Positions 17,083-25,585 of a stretch of 64,000 bases of DNA are shown here, in pieces (within the stretch, counting starts at the first letter, position 1; every line of letters begins with the position of its first letter). The DNA is from Achromobacter xylosoxidans A8 (GTDB lineage Bacteria > Pseudomonadota > Gammaproteobacteria > Burkholderiales > Burkholderiaceae_B): contig NC_014640.1 of NCBI RefSeq assembly GCF_000165835.1, positions 2,604,001 through 2,668,000 of the forward strand. Reading direction: 5' to 3'. The notes beneath the pieces are model-generated. The model had not been told where the DNA came from, did not search any database, and saw nothing but the letters and a program-made list of their open reading frames with translations. Position numbers and translations under genes: made by a program.

Positions 17083-18294
17083 ATGGTTCAGGTGACATTG
17101 GAAGTAAACGGCAAGCGCGTATCGCACGAGGCGCCCGCGCGCATGCATCTGGGGGATTTCCTGCGGGATCAGGCGCGCCTGACCGGCACCCATCTTGGCT
17201 GCGAACATGGCGTCTGCGGCGCCTGCACGGTGCTGGTGGACGGGGCGCCGGTGCGTTCCTGTATCTCGTTCGCGGTGGCCTGCGAAGGACGGCAGGTGAC
17301 TACCATCGAAGGCTATGACGCCGATCCGGTGATGCAGCGGCTGCGCGCCGCCTTTACCAAGCACCACGCCTTGCAATGCGGCTATTGCACCCCGGGCATG
17401 CTGGCGACTTCGCGCGATATCGTGCTGCGGCTGCCAGATGCGGACGAGAGCCGGGTGCGGGTGGAACTGTCCGGCAATCTGTGCCGCTGCACCGGCTACA
17501 TGGGCATCGTCGCCGCCGTCATGTCGGTGCTGGCCGAACTCAGGGACCAGCCCGACCCCGCGGTGCAGGCGCTGCGCGCCGCCCAGGCGCAAGGGCGCGG
17601 CGCCGCGCCGGCTGTAGAAAAGCCAGTGGCTTTCGCGGGCTTCACGCCGGCGGCGGCCAGCCAGCCGGCCGCAAGCGCGGCTGCGGCGCCGGCGCCGGCG
17701 GCCGCGCCCGCCACTGCGGCGGGCAAGAAGGAAGGCCGCGGCAGCCAGATTGACGGCGGCTTCAAAGTGCCGTTTCCGGCCGCCGAGGTCTGGGCCTTCA
17801 TGGTGGATCTGCCGGCGTTGGCCAGTTGCCTGCCGGGCGCCTCGATCGAAGAGCACGAGGGCGACCGGGTCAAGGGCAAGATCGCCATCAAGTTCGGACC
17901 CATGTCCGCCGCCTTCAATGGCGCGGCCCGCCTGGAACGCGACGACGCCGCCATGCAGGCGGTGTTCCGTGGGGCAGGGCAGGACTCGCTCAGCCAGTCG
18001 CGCGCCAACGGCGACATCACCTATCGCCTGGAAGCGCTGTCGCCCACCGAGACGCAGGTCCACGTGAACCTGCTGTATTCGCTGCAGGGGCCGCTGGCGC
18101 AGTTCTCGCGTTCCGGCCTGGTGCAGGACTTCGTGCGCCGGATGATTGCGGACTTCGGCAACAACGTCACCGCCCGGCTGCGCCGGCCCGCCGCCGCGGG
18201 CGAGGCGCCAGCCCAGGCCAGCTTCAATCCCACGGCCATGTTCTTCAGCGTGCTGTGGGCGCGCATCAAGCGGTGGTTCGGCCTCGGCGGTTGA
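17083..18294 (+). CDS. picA: Molybdenum hydroxylase [2Fe-2S] subunit fused to a CoxG (SRPBCC) domain
   Basis: A 403-residue fusion. Residues 1 to about 165 are a standard CoxS-type subunit with a plant-type [2Fe-2S] site (CEHGVCGACTVLVDG) and the second cluster motif (CGYCTPGM ... CRCTGY). An alanine/proline-rich linker at about 180-225 leads to a CoxG/SRPBCC domain (FKVPFPAAEVWAFMVDLPAL, LPGASIEEHEG, VKGKIAIKFGPM). The C-terminus ends in a hydrophobic, basic tail (FFSVLWARIKRWFGLGG). The start at 17083 has AGGA with a 6-nt spacer; ATG at 17077 is the alternative. CoxG proteins associate with the membrane in CO dehydrogenases, so the fusion may tether PicA. The usual CoxS subunit is only about 160 residues. 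Confidence 0.9.
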   Translation: MVQVTLEVNGKRVSHEAPARMHLGDFLRDQARLTGTHLGCEHGVCGACTVLVDGAPVRSCISFAVACEGRQVTTIEGYDADPVMQRLRAAFTKHHALQCGYCTPGMLATSRDIVLRLPDADESRVRVELSGNLCRCTGYMGIVAAVMSVLAELRDQPDPAVQALRAAQAQGRGAAPAVEKPVAFAGFTPAAASQPAASAAAAPAPAAAPATAAGKKEGRGSQIDGGFKVPFPAAEVWAFMVDLPALASCLPGASIEEHEGDRVKGKIAIKFGPMSAAFNGAARLERDDAAMQAVFRGAGQDSLSQSRANGDITYRLEALSPTETQVHVNLLYSLQGPLAQFSRSGLVQDFVRRMIADFGNNVTARLRRPAAAGEAPAQASFNPTAMFFSVLWARIKRWFGLGG

Positions 18295-18360
18295 ACGCGC
18301 CCAGGTAGTTCCGGCGGCCGCGTGCGCGGCCGCCCATGTCGACTCAAAACGGGGAATATC

Positions 18361-19386
18361 ATGCTCGCGGTATTCGCAAGGAATTGGCGCAACGCATTGT
18401 TGGGCCTGGCTGCTGTCGCGCTCAGCGCGCCCGCCTGGTCCCAGGCCCTGGAGCCTCTGAAGGTGCGGCTGGACTGGACGCCCTGGGGCGTGCACGGCGC
18501 TTTCCACCTGGCGCAGCAGAAGGGCTGGTACAAACAGGCCGGCCTGGACGTGTCGCTGGAGGACGGCAATGGTTCGGTGACGACGGTGCAGATCGTCGGC
18601 GCCGGCGACAGCTTCGACCTGGGGCATGCCGCGCTGGCCTCGGCCATGATCGCCCGCGAGAAAGGCATGCCGGTGAAGGCGGTGGCGGTGTTCGCCAGGC
18701 AGAGCGACATAGGCTTGTTGGTCCCGTCCGATGCCGGCATCACCGGACCCGCGCAGCTCAAGGGCAAGAAGGTGGCCTATACGGCGGGTTCGCTGGAAGC
18801 GCCGTTCATCGACGCTTTCCTGGCCGCGGGCAAGCTCAAGAAAAGCGATCTTGAACTGATCAACGTGGACGCCGCTAGCAAGGCGTCGACCTATGCGGTG
18901 GGCAGGGCCGACGCGGCGTTTTCCACCATCCCGTTCTTCCTGCCGGTGGTGTCGCAGAACCGGCCCTCCAGCGCGGTGCGCTTTGCCGACTTCGGCCTGA
19001 ACATGCCCAGCTTCGGCCTGTTTGCCAATGAATCCAAGCTGGCGCAGCGGCGCGACGCCATCGCGCGCTTCGCCAGCGTCAGCGCGCGGGCCTGGGAATA
19101 CATCTACGCGGGCCACCAGGACGAGGCGGTCGCCGCCATCCTGGCGCAGCGGCCGCAGGCGCGGCTGGACAAGAAGGTGCTGCGCGGCCAGATCGACGCC
19201 TTGCAGCCGTATTTCGGCCAGCCGGCGGCGGGCGCGCGCCTGGGCGCGATCGTGCCGCAGGACTGGACCCAGGCCGTCGCCACCCTGTCGACCGTCGGGC
19301 TGATCAGCGCCAACGCCCAGGCCTCCTCGTTCTATGCACCCGATCTGGTGCATCCGGAACGCTACGACAGCCTGGTGCAGCCATGA
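18361..19386 (+). CDS. ABC transporter substrate-binding protein (NMT1/SsuA-like)
   Basis: A 341-residue periplasmic binding protein of the nitrate/taurine/sulfonate (NMT1-like) group. The N-terminal stretch to about residue 28, ending SAPAWSQA, is a cleavable signal peptide. The mature start LKVRLDWTPWGVHGAFHLAQ is typical of this group. The ATG at 18361 follows GGGGA. It overlaps the ATPase gene by 4 bp, forming a SBP-ATPase-permease operon downstream of picA. Ligand unknown; a pyridine carboxylate or pathway precursor fits the position. Confidence 0.87.
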   Translation: MLAVFARNWRNALLGLAAVALSAPAWSQALEPLKVRLDWTPWGVHGAFHLAQQKGWYKQAGLDVSLEDGNGSVTTVQIVGAGDSFDLGHAALASAMIAREKGMPVKAVAVFARQSDIGLLVPSDAGITGPAQLKGKKVAYTAGSLEAPFIDAFLAAGKLKKSDLELINVDAASKASTYAVGRADAAFSTIPFFLPVVSQNRPSSAVRFADFGLNMPSFGLFANESKLAQRRDAIARFASVSARAWEYIYAGHQDEAVAAILAQRPQARLDKKVLRGQIDALQPYFGQPAAGARLGAIVPQDWTQAVATLSTVGLISANAQASSFYAPDLVHPERYDSLVQP

Positions 19387-20192
19387 CGCAGTGGGCCGTG
19401 GCCACAACAGACGTGCGCAAGCGCTATCCGGGCGCAGCGGGCGTGGAGGCGCTGGCGTCGGTGTCGGTCGACGTGCCGCGCGGCCGCTTCGTCAGCATCC
19501 TGGGGCCCAGCGGCTGCGGCAAGAGCACCTTTCTGCGCTGCGTGGCCGGCCTGGAGACTGTCTCCAGCGGTGACTTGCGGGTGGAAGGCGTGCCGGTGCA
19601 GGGGCCGCCCGCCGGCACGGGCATGGTGTTCCAGCGCGACGCGCTGCTGGAATGGCGCAGCGTGCGCCGCAATATCCTGCTGCCGGTCGAACTCGCACAC
19701 AAGCCGGTGGCAGCCTATGCCGACAAGGTGCGGGCCTTGCTGGCCCTGACGGGCCTGGAGAAGTTTGCCGATAGCTATCCGCGCGAACTGTCTGGCGGCA
19801 TGCGCCAGCGCGCGGCGATCTGCCGGGCGCTGGTGGACGACCCCAAGTTGCTGCTGATGGACGAGCCCTTCGGCGCGCTGGACGCGCTGACGCGCGATCA
19901 GATGAACGTCGAACTGCAGCGGATCTGGATGGAGACGCGCAACACCGTGCTGTTCGTGACGCACGGCATCGCCGAGGCGGTGTTTCTGGGCGATGTGGTG
20001 ATGGTGTTCTCGCCGCGCCCGGGCCGCATCCTCGAAACCATAGAGATCGACCTGCCGCGGCCCCGGCCGCTGGCGCTGCGCGAAACGCCGCAATTCGGCG
20101 AATACGTGCGGCACATCCGCGGCATGTTCCAGAACATGGGCCTGATAGACGAAGGCGTCCGCGCCGCATCCGGCCTGGAGTCGGTCCAATGA
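19383..20192 (+). CDS. ABC transporter ATP-binding protein (SsuB/TauB type)
   Basis: A 269-residue ATPase that powers the adjacent importer from the cytoplasmic side. Walker A is GPSGCGKST, the signature LSGGMRQR, Walker B LLLMDEPFGALD, and the switch His is in VTHGIAEA. It overlaps both neighbours by 4 bp. Similar in length to SsuB/TauB (about 255). Confidence 0.92.
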   Translation: MTQWAVATTDVRKRYPGAAGVEALASVSVDVPRGRFVSILGPSGCGKSTFLRCVAGLETVSSGDLRVEGVPVQGPPAGTGMVFQRDALLEWRSVRRNILLPVELAHKPVAAYADKVRALLALTGLEKFADSYPRELSGGMRQRAAICRALVDDPKLLLMDEPFGALDALTRDQMNVELQRIWMETRNTVLFVTHGIAEAVFLGDVVMVFSPRPGRILETIEIDLPRPRPLALRETPQFGEYVRHIRGMFQNMGLIDEGVRAASGLESVQ

Positions 20193-20965
20193 GCGCGCTC
20201 TTGAAAGGGGCGGGCCGGCGCATGGCGGGGCTGCTGTCGGTGCTTGTGTTCCTGCTGCTGTGGGAGGCTGCCGCCCGCATCTTCCAGGTGCGCGCCATCA
20301 TGCTGCCGCTGCCGGGCCAGGTGGCCCTGGAACTGGCGGCGGAATGGAACTGGTACGCCGGCCATGCCGCCTACACGCTGATGACCACGCTGGCCGGCTT
20401 CGCGCTGGCGGTGGCGGCCGGCGTGGCGATCGCCGTCATGCTGGTGGGCTCGCGCTGGTTCGAACGTTTCGTCTATCCCTTGATCGTGGCCCTGAACAGC
20501 GTGCCCAAGGTCGCCATCGCGCCCTTGTTCGTGATCTGGATGGGCACGGGCGCAGAGCCCAAGATAGCCATCGCCTTCCTGATCGCCGTGTTCGCGATGA
20601 TCGTGGACACCGTCCACGGCCTGCGCTCGGTGCCGCAGGACGTGCTGGACTTGGGCCGCGTGTTGAAGGCGTCACGCCGTGATTTCTTTTTCAAGGTGCG
20701 GCTGCCCAGCGCGCTGCCTTCGATCCTGGCAGGCATGAAGGTCTCGATTTCGCTGGCGCTGGTGGGCGCCATCGTCGGCGAGTTCGTGTCCTCGCAGCGC
20801 GGATTGGGCTACGTGATCATGAGCGCCCAAGGCACTTTCGACACGGTGCGGGTGTTCGCCGCGATCTTCGTGCTGGCCCTGATGGGCATGCTGCTGTTCG
20901 CCCTGCTGGTGTGGCTGGAGCGGCGCGTGACGCCCTGGCTGCGGCATGACCGCGAAGACGATTGA
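20189..20965 (+). CDS. ABC transporter permease (SsuC/TauC type)
   Basis: A 258-residue inner-membrane permease with about six hydrophobic segments and a BPD_transp_1 domain. The ATPase-coupling EAA-type loop is around DVLDLGRVLKASRRDFFF. It is last gene of the SBP-ATPase-permease unit; 74 bp separate it from the TRAP small permease gene. Confidence 0.9.
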   Translation: MSALLKGAGRRMAGLLSVLVFLLLWEAAARIFQVRAIMLPLPGQVALELAAEWNWYAGHAAYTLMTTLAGFALAVAAGVAIAVMLVGSRWFERFVYPLIVALNSVPKVAIAPLFVIWMGTGAEPKIAIAFLIAVFAMIVDTVHGLRSVPQDVLDLGRVLKASRRDFFFKVRLPSALPSILAGMKVSISLALVGAIVGEFVSSQRGLGYVIMSAQGTFDTVRVFAAIFVLALMGMLLFALLVWLERRVTPWLRHDREDD

Positions 20966-21039
20966 CGGTTTCAAGCCCGGGGCACCACGGGCTGTGTTTG
21001 GGGCAGGTGCGTGATTAGAAACAATTCTGGGGAAAACAG

Positions 21040-21666
21040 ATGCAAGCACTACTCGCCTTGTCGCGTGGCATAGACGCGATCAATCTGCGCATGGGCCGGA
21101 TCGTGTCCTGGGTCACGCTGCTGGTGGTCCTGGTCAGCGCCGGCAACGCCATCATGCGCAAGATATTCCACGACAGCTCCAATGCCTGGCTGGAGCTGCA
21201 GTGGTACATGTTCGGCGCCATGTTTCTGCTGACCGCAGGCTACACCTTGCTGAAGAACGACCACGTCAGGGTGGACATCATCTCCTCGCGGCTGTCGCGC
21301 CGCGCGCAGATCGGGATCGAGATCTTCGGCGTGCTGTTCTTCCTGATGCCGGCCTGCCTGTTGATCATGTATCTGTCCTGGCCGGTGTTCATGGATTCGT
21401 ACCTCAGCAACGAGCATTCCTCCAACTCGGGCGGGTTGATCCGCTGGCCGGTCAAGCTGCTGATTCCGGTGGGCTTCGCGCTGCTGGTGCTGGCCGGACT
21501 GTCGCACTTGATCAAGTGCGTGGGCTTCCTGATGGGACGCTGCCGCGACCCTCGCGAACGCGAGGGCGCCAGGAGCGCCGAAGAAGAACTGGCCGAGGAA
21601 ATCGCCCGCGAGGCGCAGGCGCGCGAAGTGGCCGCGCAGAACGAACTGAACAACAAGGGCCGCTGA
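21040..21666 (+). CDS. dctQ: TRAP transporter small permease subunit (DctQ)
   Basis: A 208-residue DctQ-type membrane protein with four hydrophobic segments (residues about 17-35, 50-70, 90-112, 140-160). The highly charged C-terminal tail rich in Glu, Arg and Ala is longer than usual. Preceded by GGGGA. It pairs with DctM two bases downstream and presumably with the distant receptor DctP at 12718. Confidence 0.87.
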   Translation: MQALLALSRGIDAINLRMGRIVSWVTLLVVLVSAGNAIMRKIFHDSSNAWLELQWYMFGAMFLLTAGYTLLKNDHVRVDIISSRLSRRAQIGIEIFGVLFFLMPACLLIMYLSWPVFMDSYLSNEHSSNSGGLIRWPVKLLIPVGFALLVLAGLSHLIKCVGFLMGRCRDPREREGARSAEEELAEEIAREAQAREVAAQNELNNKGR

Positions 21667-21668
21667 TC

Positions 21669-23327
21669 ATGGAGTTTCTCATTGCCAATCTGGCGCCGAT
21701 CATGTTCGCGACGCTGATCATCTTTCTGCTGCTGGGCTTTCCGGTGGCGTTCGCGCTGGCGGCCAACGGCATACTCTTCGGCCTGGTCGGGATGGAGCTG
21801 GACCTGCTCAATTCCTCGCTGTTCCAGGCGCTGCCGCAGCGGGTGTTCGGCATCATTTCCAACGACACGTTGCTGGCGGTGCCATTCTTCACATTGATGG
21901 GACTGGTGCTGGAGCGGTCCGGCATGGCCGAGGATCTGCTGGAGACCATAGGCCAGCTGTTCGGCTCGGTCCGCGGCGGCCTGGCCATCGCGGTGGTCTT
22001 CGTCGGCGCGATGCTGGCCGCGACCACGGGCGTGGTGTCGGCCTCGGTCATCTCGATGGGCCTGATCTCGCTGCCCATCATGTTGCGCAACGGTTATGAC
22101 CGCAAGCTGGCCAGCGGTGTGATCGCCGCGTCCGGCACGCTGTCGCAGATCATCCCGCCCTCGCTGGTGCTGATCATCCTGGCCGATCAGCTCGGGCGCT
22201 CCATCGGCGACATCTACCGCGCGGCCATGGTGCCTGGCTTCATCCTGGCCGGGCTGTACATCGTCTACGTCGTCATCATGAGCCTGCTGAAGCCGGACTC
22301 CGCGCCCGCGCTGCCGGAAGAGGCGCGCCGCTTCCAGGAGCCGAACGGCGGCCGCGGCGGACGTTCGCTGCTGGTGTTGATGACGATTTCCGCCGTGTCG
22401 GCGTACTTCCTGGGCCTCTGGGTCGAGAACAACACGGCGCCGATGGACGAGCGCATCGTGGTGGCGCTGCTGTTCTGGGGCGCAACCGCCTTCGTTATTG
22501 CCCTGGTGAACAAGGCGCTGGGCCTGGGGCTGTTGTCGGCATTGGCCGAGCGCGTGACCTTTGTGATGATTCCGCCGCTGGCGCTGATCTTCCTGGTGCT
22601 GGGCACCATCTTCATCGGCGTGGCCACGCCGACCGAGGGCGGCGCCATGGGCGCGGTGGGCGCCATCCTGATGGCGGTGGCGCGACGCCGTCTGTCGCTG
22701 GACCTGCTCAAGCAGGCCATGGACACCACTACCAAGCTGTCCTGCTTCGTGGTGTTCATCCTGGTGGGTTCCACTGTATTCGGCCTGACCTTCCGCGCCG
22801 TCAACGGCGACCTGTGGGTCGAGCATCTGCTGACCGGCTTGCCAGGCGGACAGTGGGGCTTCCTGATCGTGGTCAGCATCCTGACCTTTGTGCTGGCCTT
22901 CTTCCTGGACTTCTTCGAACTGGCGTTCATCATCGTGCCGCTGCTGGGGCCGGTGGCCGACAAGCTGGGCATAGACCTGATCTGGTTTGGCGTGATCCTG
23001 GCAGTCAATATGCAAACCTCGTTCATGCATCCGCCATTCGGCTTTGCGCTGTTCTACCTGCGATCGGTGGCGCCACGGGACCGCTACAAGGACAGGGTCA
23101 CGGGCAAGATGATCGAGCCCGTCACGACCGGACAGATCTACTGGGGCTCGGTGCCGTTCATCGTGATCCAGCTGCTGATGGTCGCGGCCGTGATGGCCTT
23201 CCCGGGCATGGTGATGCACTACAAGGGAACGGCCGCCGTCGTCGATCCGAGTTCGGTCTCGCTGGAGGTCGGGGGTAGCGGTTACGGCGCCAGCGCCTAC
23301 GGGACGGATTCCAACCCGTTCAAGTGA
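21669..23327 (+). CDS. dctM: TRAP transporter large permease subunit (DctM)
   Basis: A 552-residue ion-coupled TRAP permease with many transmembrane helices (LIIFLLLGFPVAFALAANGI first), GAMLAATTGVVSASVISMG and SQIIPPSLVLIILADQLG motifs, and a hydrophilic loop near residues 215-240. It is longer than the roughly 430 residues of E. coli YiaN/DctM, as seen in the TakP-type systems. The start ATG is 2 bp after the DctQ stop. No receptor gene is next to it. Confidence 0.89.
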   Translation: MEFLIANLAPIMFATLIIFLLLGFPVAFALAANGILFGLVGMELDLLNSSLFQALPQRVFGIISNDTLLAVPFFTLMGLVLERSGMAEDLLETIGQLFGSVRGGLAIAVVFVGAMLAATTGVVSASVISMGLISLPIMLRNGYDRKLASGVIAASGTLSQIIPPSLVLIILADQLGRSIGDIYRAAMVPGFILAGLYIVYVVIMSLLKPDSAPALPEEARRFQEPNGGRGGRSLLVLMTISAVSAYFLGLWVENNTAPMDERIVVALLFWGATAFVIALVNKALGLGLLSALAERVTFVMIPPLALIFLVLGTIFIGVATPTEGGAMGAVGAILMAVARRRLSLDLLKQAMDTTTKLSCFVVFILVGSTVFGLTFRAVNGDLWVEHLLTGLPGGQWGFLIVVSILTFVLAFFLDFFELAFIIVPLLGPVADKLGIDLIWFGVILAVNMQTSFMHPPFGFALFYLRSVAPRDRYKDRVTGKMIEPVTTGQIYWGSVPFIVIQLLMVAAVMAFPGMVMHYKGTAAVVDPSSVSLEVGGSGYGASAYGTDSNPFK

Positions 23328-23332
23328 GGCAT

Positions 23333-23356
23333 AAGGGGCGCCAGGCGGCGCCCCTT
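23333..23356. terminator. Hairpin between dctM and the convergent methyltransferase gene
   Basis: A 10-bp perfect stem AAGGGGCGCC/GGCGCCCCTT with an AGGC loop in the 34-bp gap between two converging genes. There is no long T-tract, so efficiency is uncertain. Confidence 0.65.
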
Positions 23357-23361
23357 GGTCC

Positions 23362-24159
23362 TCAGGGTTTGACCGCGTGCGTCGCCAGGAAGGTCGGCAG
23401 GAAGCGGTCGATCAGGAAGCGCGGCTGGGGCTGTTCATCCTCATAGAACCCTTTGAGCAGGAACCCGGCGTCCAGCTGGCCGCCGATCTGTTCGCCCAGG
23501 CTGTGTCCGAACACCAGGGCCTCGCCCCGGCCTTGCTTCTGCGCCAACTCCTGCGCAGTCAGGTCGCGCACATCGGAGTAGGGCAGCTTGAAGCGCGGGC
23601 GGATCAAGCCTTGTTCCGCCAGTTCCGGCGCGCGGTCGCCGACGAATACCACCGGGTTGTAGAAGCTGCTGAGCAGCCTGCCGCCATGCTTGAGCACCCT
23701 GAAGCACTCGCGCCACACGGGCCGCACGTCGGGCACATACAGGTTGGAGATCGGATGCACGATGCAGTCGAAGGACGCGTCGGAAAATGCCGAGAGGTCG
23801 CGCATATCGCCCTGCACGGCCTTGAGCGTCAAGCCATCGCGACGCGCGACCATTTCATCCTGGGCCAGCTGTAGCGACGACGCGTCGAACACGGTCACCT
23901 CGGCGCCGGCGGCGGCCAGCACGGGCGCCTGCTGACCGCCAGCCGAGGCCAGGCACAGGATGCGCGGCGCCGGATTCATGGGCGGCAGCCAGTCCGCCGG
24001 CAGGGCGCGCGGCGTAACGTGCACCTGCCAGTCGCCGCGGCGCGCGGCCTGGATGGTTTCGGCGCTTACCGGTTGTGACCAGGCGCATTGCTGCGCGGCC
24101 TGGCGGTCCCAGGCGGCGCGGTTGTAGTGATAGATATCGATGGTGTCGGTCGCAGGCAT
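23362..24159 (-). CDS. Class I SAM-dependent methyltransferase
   Basis: A 265-residue methyltransferase. The SAM-binding motif I region is RILCLASAGGQQAPVLAAAG (about residues 65-84), with the acidic ribose contact in VTVFDASS and motif II/III around SFDCIVHPISNLYVPD. Substrate is unknown. It is a single gene, convergent with dctM; 300 bp separate it from the next methyltransferase on the same strand. Confidence 0.8.
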   Translation of the reverse strand: MPATDTIDIYHYNRAAWDRQAAQQCAWSQPVSAETIQAARRGDWQVHVTPRALPADWLPPMNPAPRILCLASAGGQQAPVLAAAGAEVTVFDASSLQLAQDEMVARRDGLTLKAVQGDMRDLSAFSDASFDCIVHPISNLYVPDVRPVWRECFRVLKHGGRLLSSFYNPVVFVGDRAPELAEQGLIRPRFKLPYSDVRDLTAQELAQKQGRGEALVFGHSLGEQIGGQLDAGFLLKGFYEDEQPQPRFLIDRFLPTFLATHAVKP

Positions 24160-24459
24160 TGTGCTTTCCTTCTGTGGAGGGGGAAAACTGCCGATGCGCG
24201 GAATCCGCGAGCCTGAGCCTTGCAGGGGGCAATCCGCGGCGCGCCGATAGCGGCCGGGTCCTGCGTGAGATCAGAATGGAACAAGCAATGCGGCTCGCGC
24301 GCCAGGCAGCGAGGGGAGGCAAGATGCGCATGGGCATCCCGGCATTTACTTGTTCACTCTGAGTGCTCCGGCGGATGTGGGGGAGGGTTGCAAGCTTAAC
24401 CCGGACGGCGCGGCGAGGACAAATGGCCGCCGCCGGTTCATCGCATGACCGTCGCGCAG
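24160..24459. other. Gap between two methyltransferase genes
   Basis: The gap must carry the promoter of the 23362-24159 gene. I see no convincing reading frame with a ribosome site, no repeat and no clear terminator in it. Confidence 0.5.
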
Positions 24460-25284
24460 CTATGCGCTGCGTTGCGCCGTGATCACATGCGCCTGGATCT
24501 TTCCGGCGATGGGCCCCGCGCCGTGGCGCGCGCGCAGCGCGTCGGTCGCGACATTGACGGCCTGCTCCAGCATGCCCGCGCCGCGGGCCTCGATCTCGTT
24601 GCGCAGCGGCGTGCCTTGGCAATAGGCGATGGCAGCCGTCCGGGGCGTGTCCGCGCGGCTCTCGAAGGCAACGGTTTCCAGCGTCTGCCGGCCGGTGAAT
24701 CCGGCGTGGGCCAGGTCGGCTTTGATGACGGCCGCGTCGCAATAGCCATGCGGAATCCGGCTCATGAACCTGGGAGGATCGCCGGGGAACAGCCGCGCCA
24801 GTGCCTGTTCCACCGTATCGGCAAACGCGTTGTCCTCGATGCGGTCCCAGACGTTGAACAGGAATGTTCCGCCGGGCCGCAGGACCCGGCGCGCCTCGGC
24901 AAAGGCCGCCGCCTTGTCCGGCAGGAACATGTAGCCGAACTGGCACACCACGGCATTGAAGGACTGGTCCTCAAAGGGTAGCTGAAGGGCGTCGGCCTGG
25001 CGCCAGGTGATGGCGCGGCTTGCGCCCAGCGTCTGGGCTTGTTCCAGCATGGCCGGGTTCAGATCGGTGGCGACGATGGCCGCGCCGGCGGGCAACTGCT
25101 CCGCGAGTTGGCGCGTCACTACGCCTGTGCCTGCGGCGATTTCCAGCACTGCCGCAGGATGCAGCGCCGCCGTTCGCGCGGCGATGTCTGCGGCATAGGG
25201 CTGGAAGACGAGAGGAACCATGTACCGCTGGTAGAACTGCGGGATGGATCCGGAGAAAACACGATCACTAGGAGCAGTGTTCAT
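24460..25284 (-). CDS. Class I SAM-dependent methyltransferase (UbiE-like)
   Basis: A 274-residue methyltransferase with motif I VLEIAAGTGVVTRQLAEQLP (about residues 45-64), ATDLNPAML as the acidic motif, DQSFNAVVCQFGYMFLPD and RVLRPGGTFLFNVWD. These are typical of the UbiE/COQ5-like small-molecule methyltransferases. The start at 25284 has GGAG nine bases upstream; a TTG five codons earlier overlaps that site. Substrate unknown. Confidence 0.82.
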   Translation of the reverse strand: MNTAPSDRVFSGSIPQFYQRYMVPLVFQPYAADIAARTAALHPAAVLEIAAGTGVVTRQLAEQLPAGAAIVATDLNPAMLEQAQTLGASRAITWRQADALQLPFEDQSFNAVVCQFGYMFLPDKAAAFAEARRVLRPGGTFLFNVWDRIEDNAFADTVEQALARLFPGDPPRFMSRIPHGYCDAAVIKADLAHAGFTGRQTLETVAFESRADTPRTAAIAYCQGTPLRNEIEARGAGMLEQAVNVATDALRARHGAGPIAGKIQAHVITAQRSA

Positions 25285-25461
25285 GATGTTCGACTCCAAA
25301 GCGGCCGCGCGGGGCGGTCTTCAGATTGAACTTGCCCTCGTCCGGTGTCGGACAGGAATTCTATTTTAGGCAATCCGAGTAGGCATGGCGAAGAGAGGAA
25401 CGGTGCGATGGAGGCTCAGATCCTTGTGGCCCTTGGGCCTCATATTCTGGGAGTCAGCCTG

Positions 25462-25585
25462 ATTTTGTAGCCCCTGTGGGGTGGAATAGTTGGCTGGCGG
25501 ATATAGTTTACTTCTATCCATTTTGTGCCTTTTGGGCTACAAAATAGATAGAATGTCCTTGTTTTGATGCTCAGGGGCTACAAAT
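25462..25585. promoter_or_regulatory. Three TTTGTAGCCC-type operator repeats before hipB
   Basis: ATTTTGTAGCCCCTG (25462-25476), the near-palindrome ATTTTGTGCC-N4-GGGCTACAAAAT (25520-25545), and CAGGGGCTACAAAT (25572-25585). The last is the inverted copy of the first and overlaps the hipB ribosome site and ATG. This is the arrangement expected for HipB autorepression with looping. The DNA here is clearly more AT-rich than the surroundings. Confidence 0.7.
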
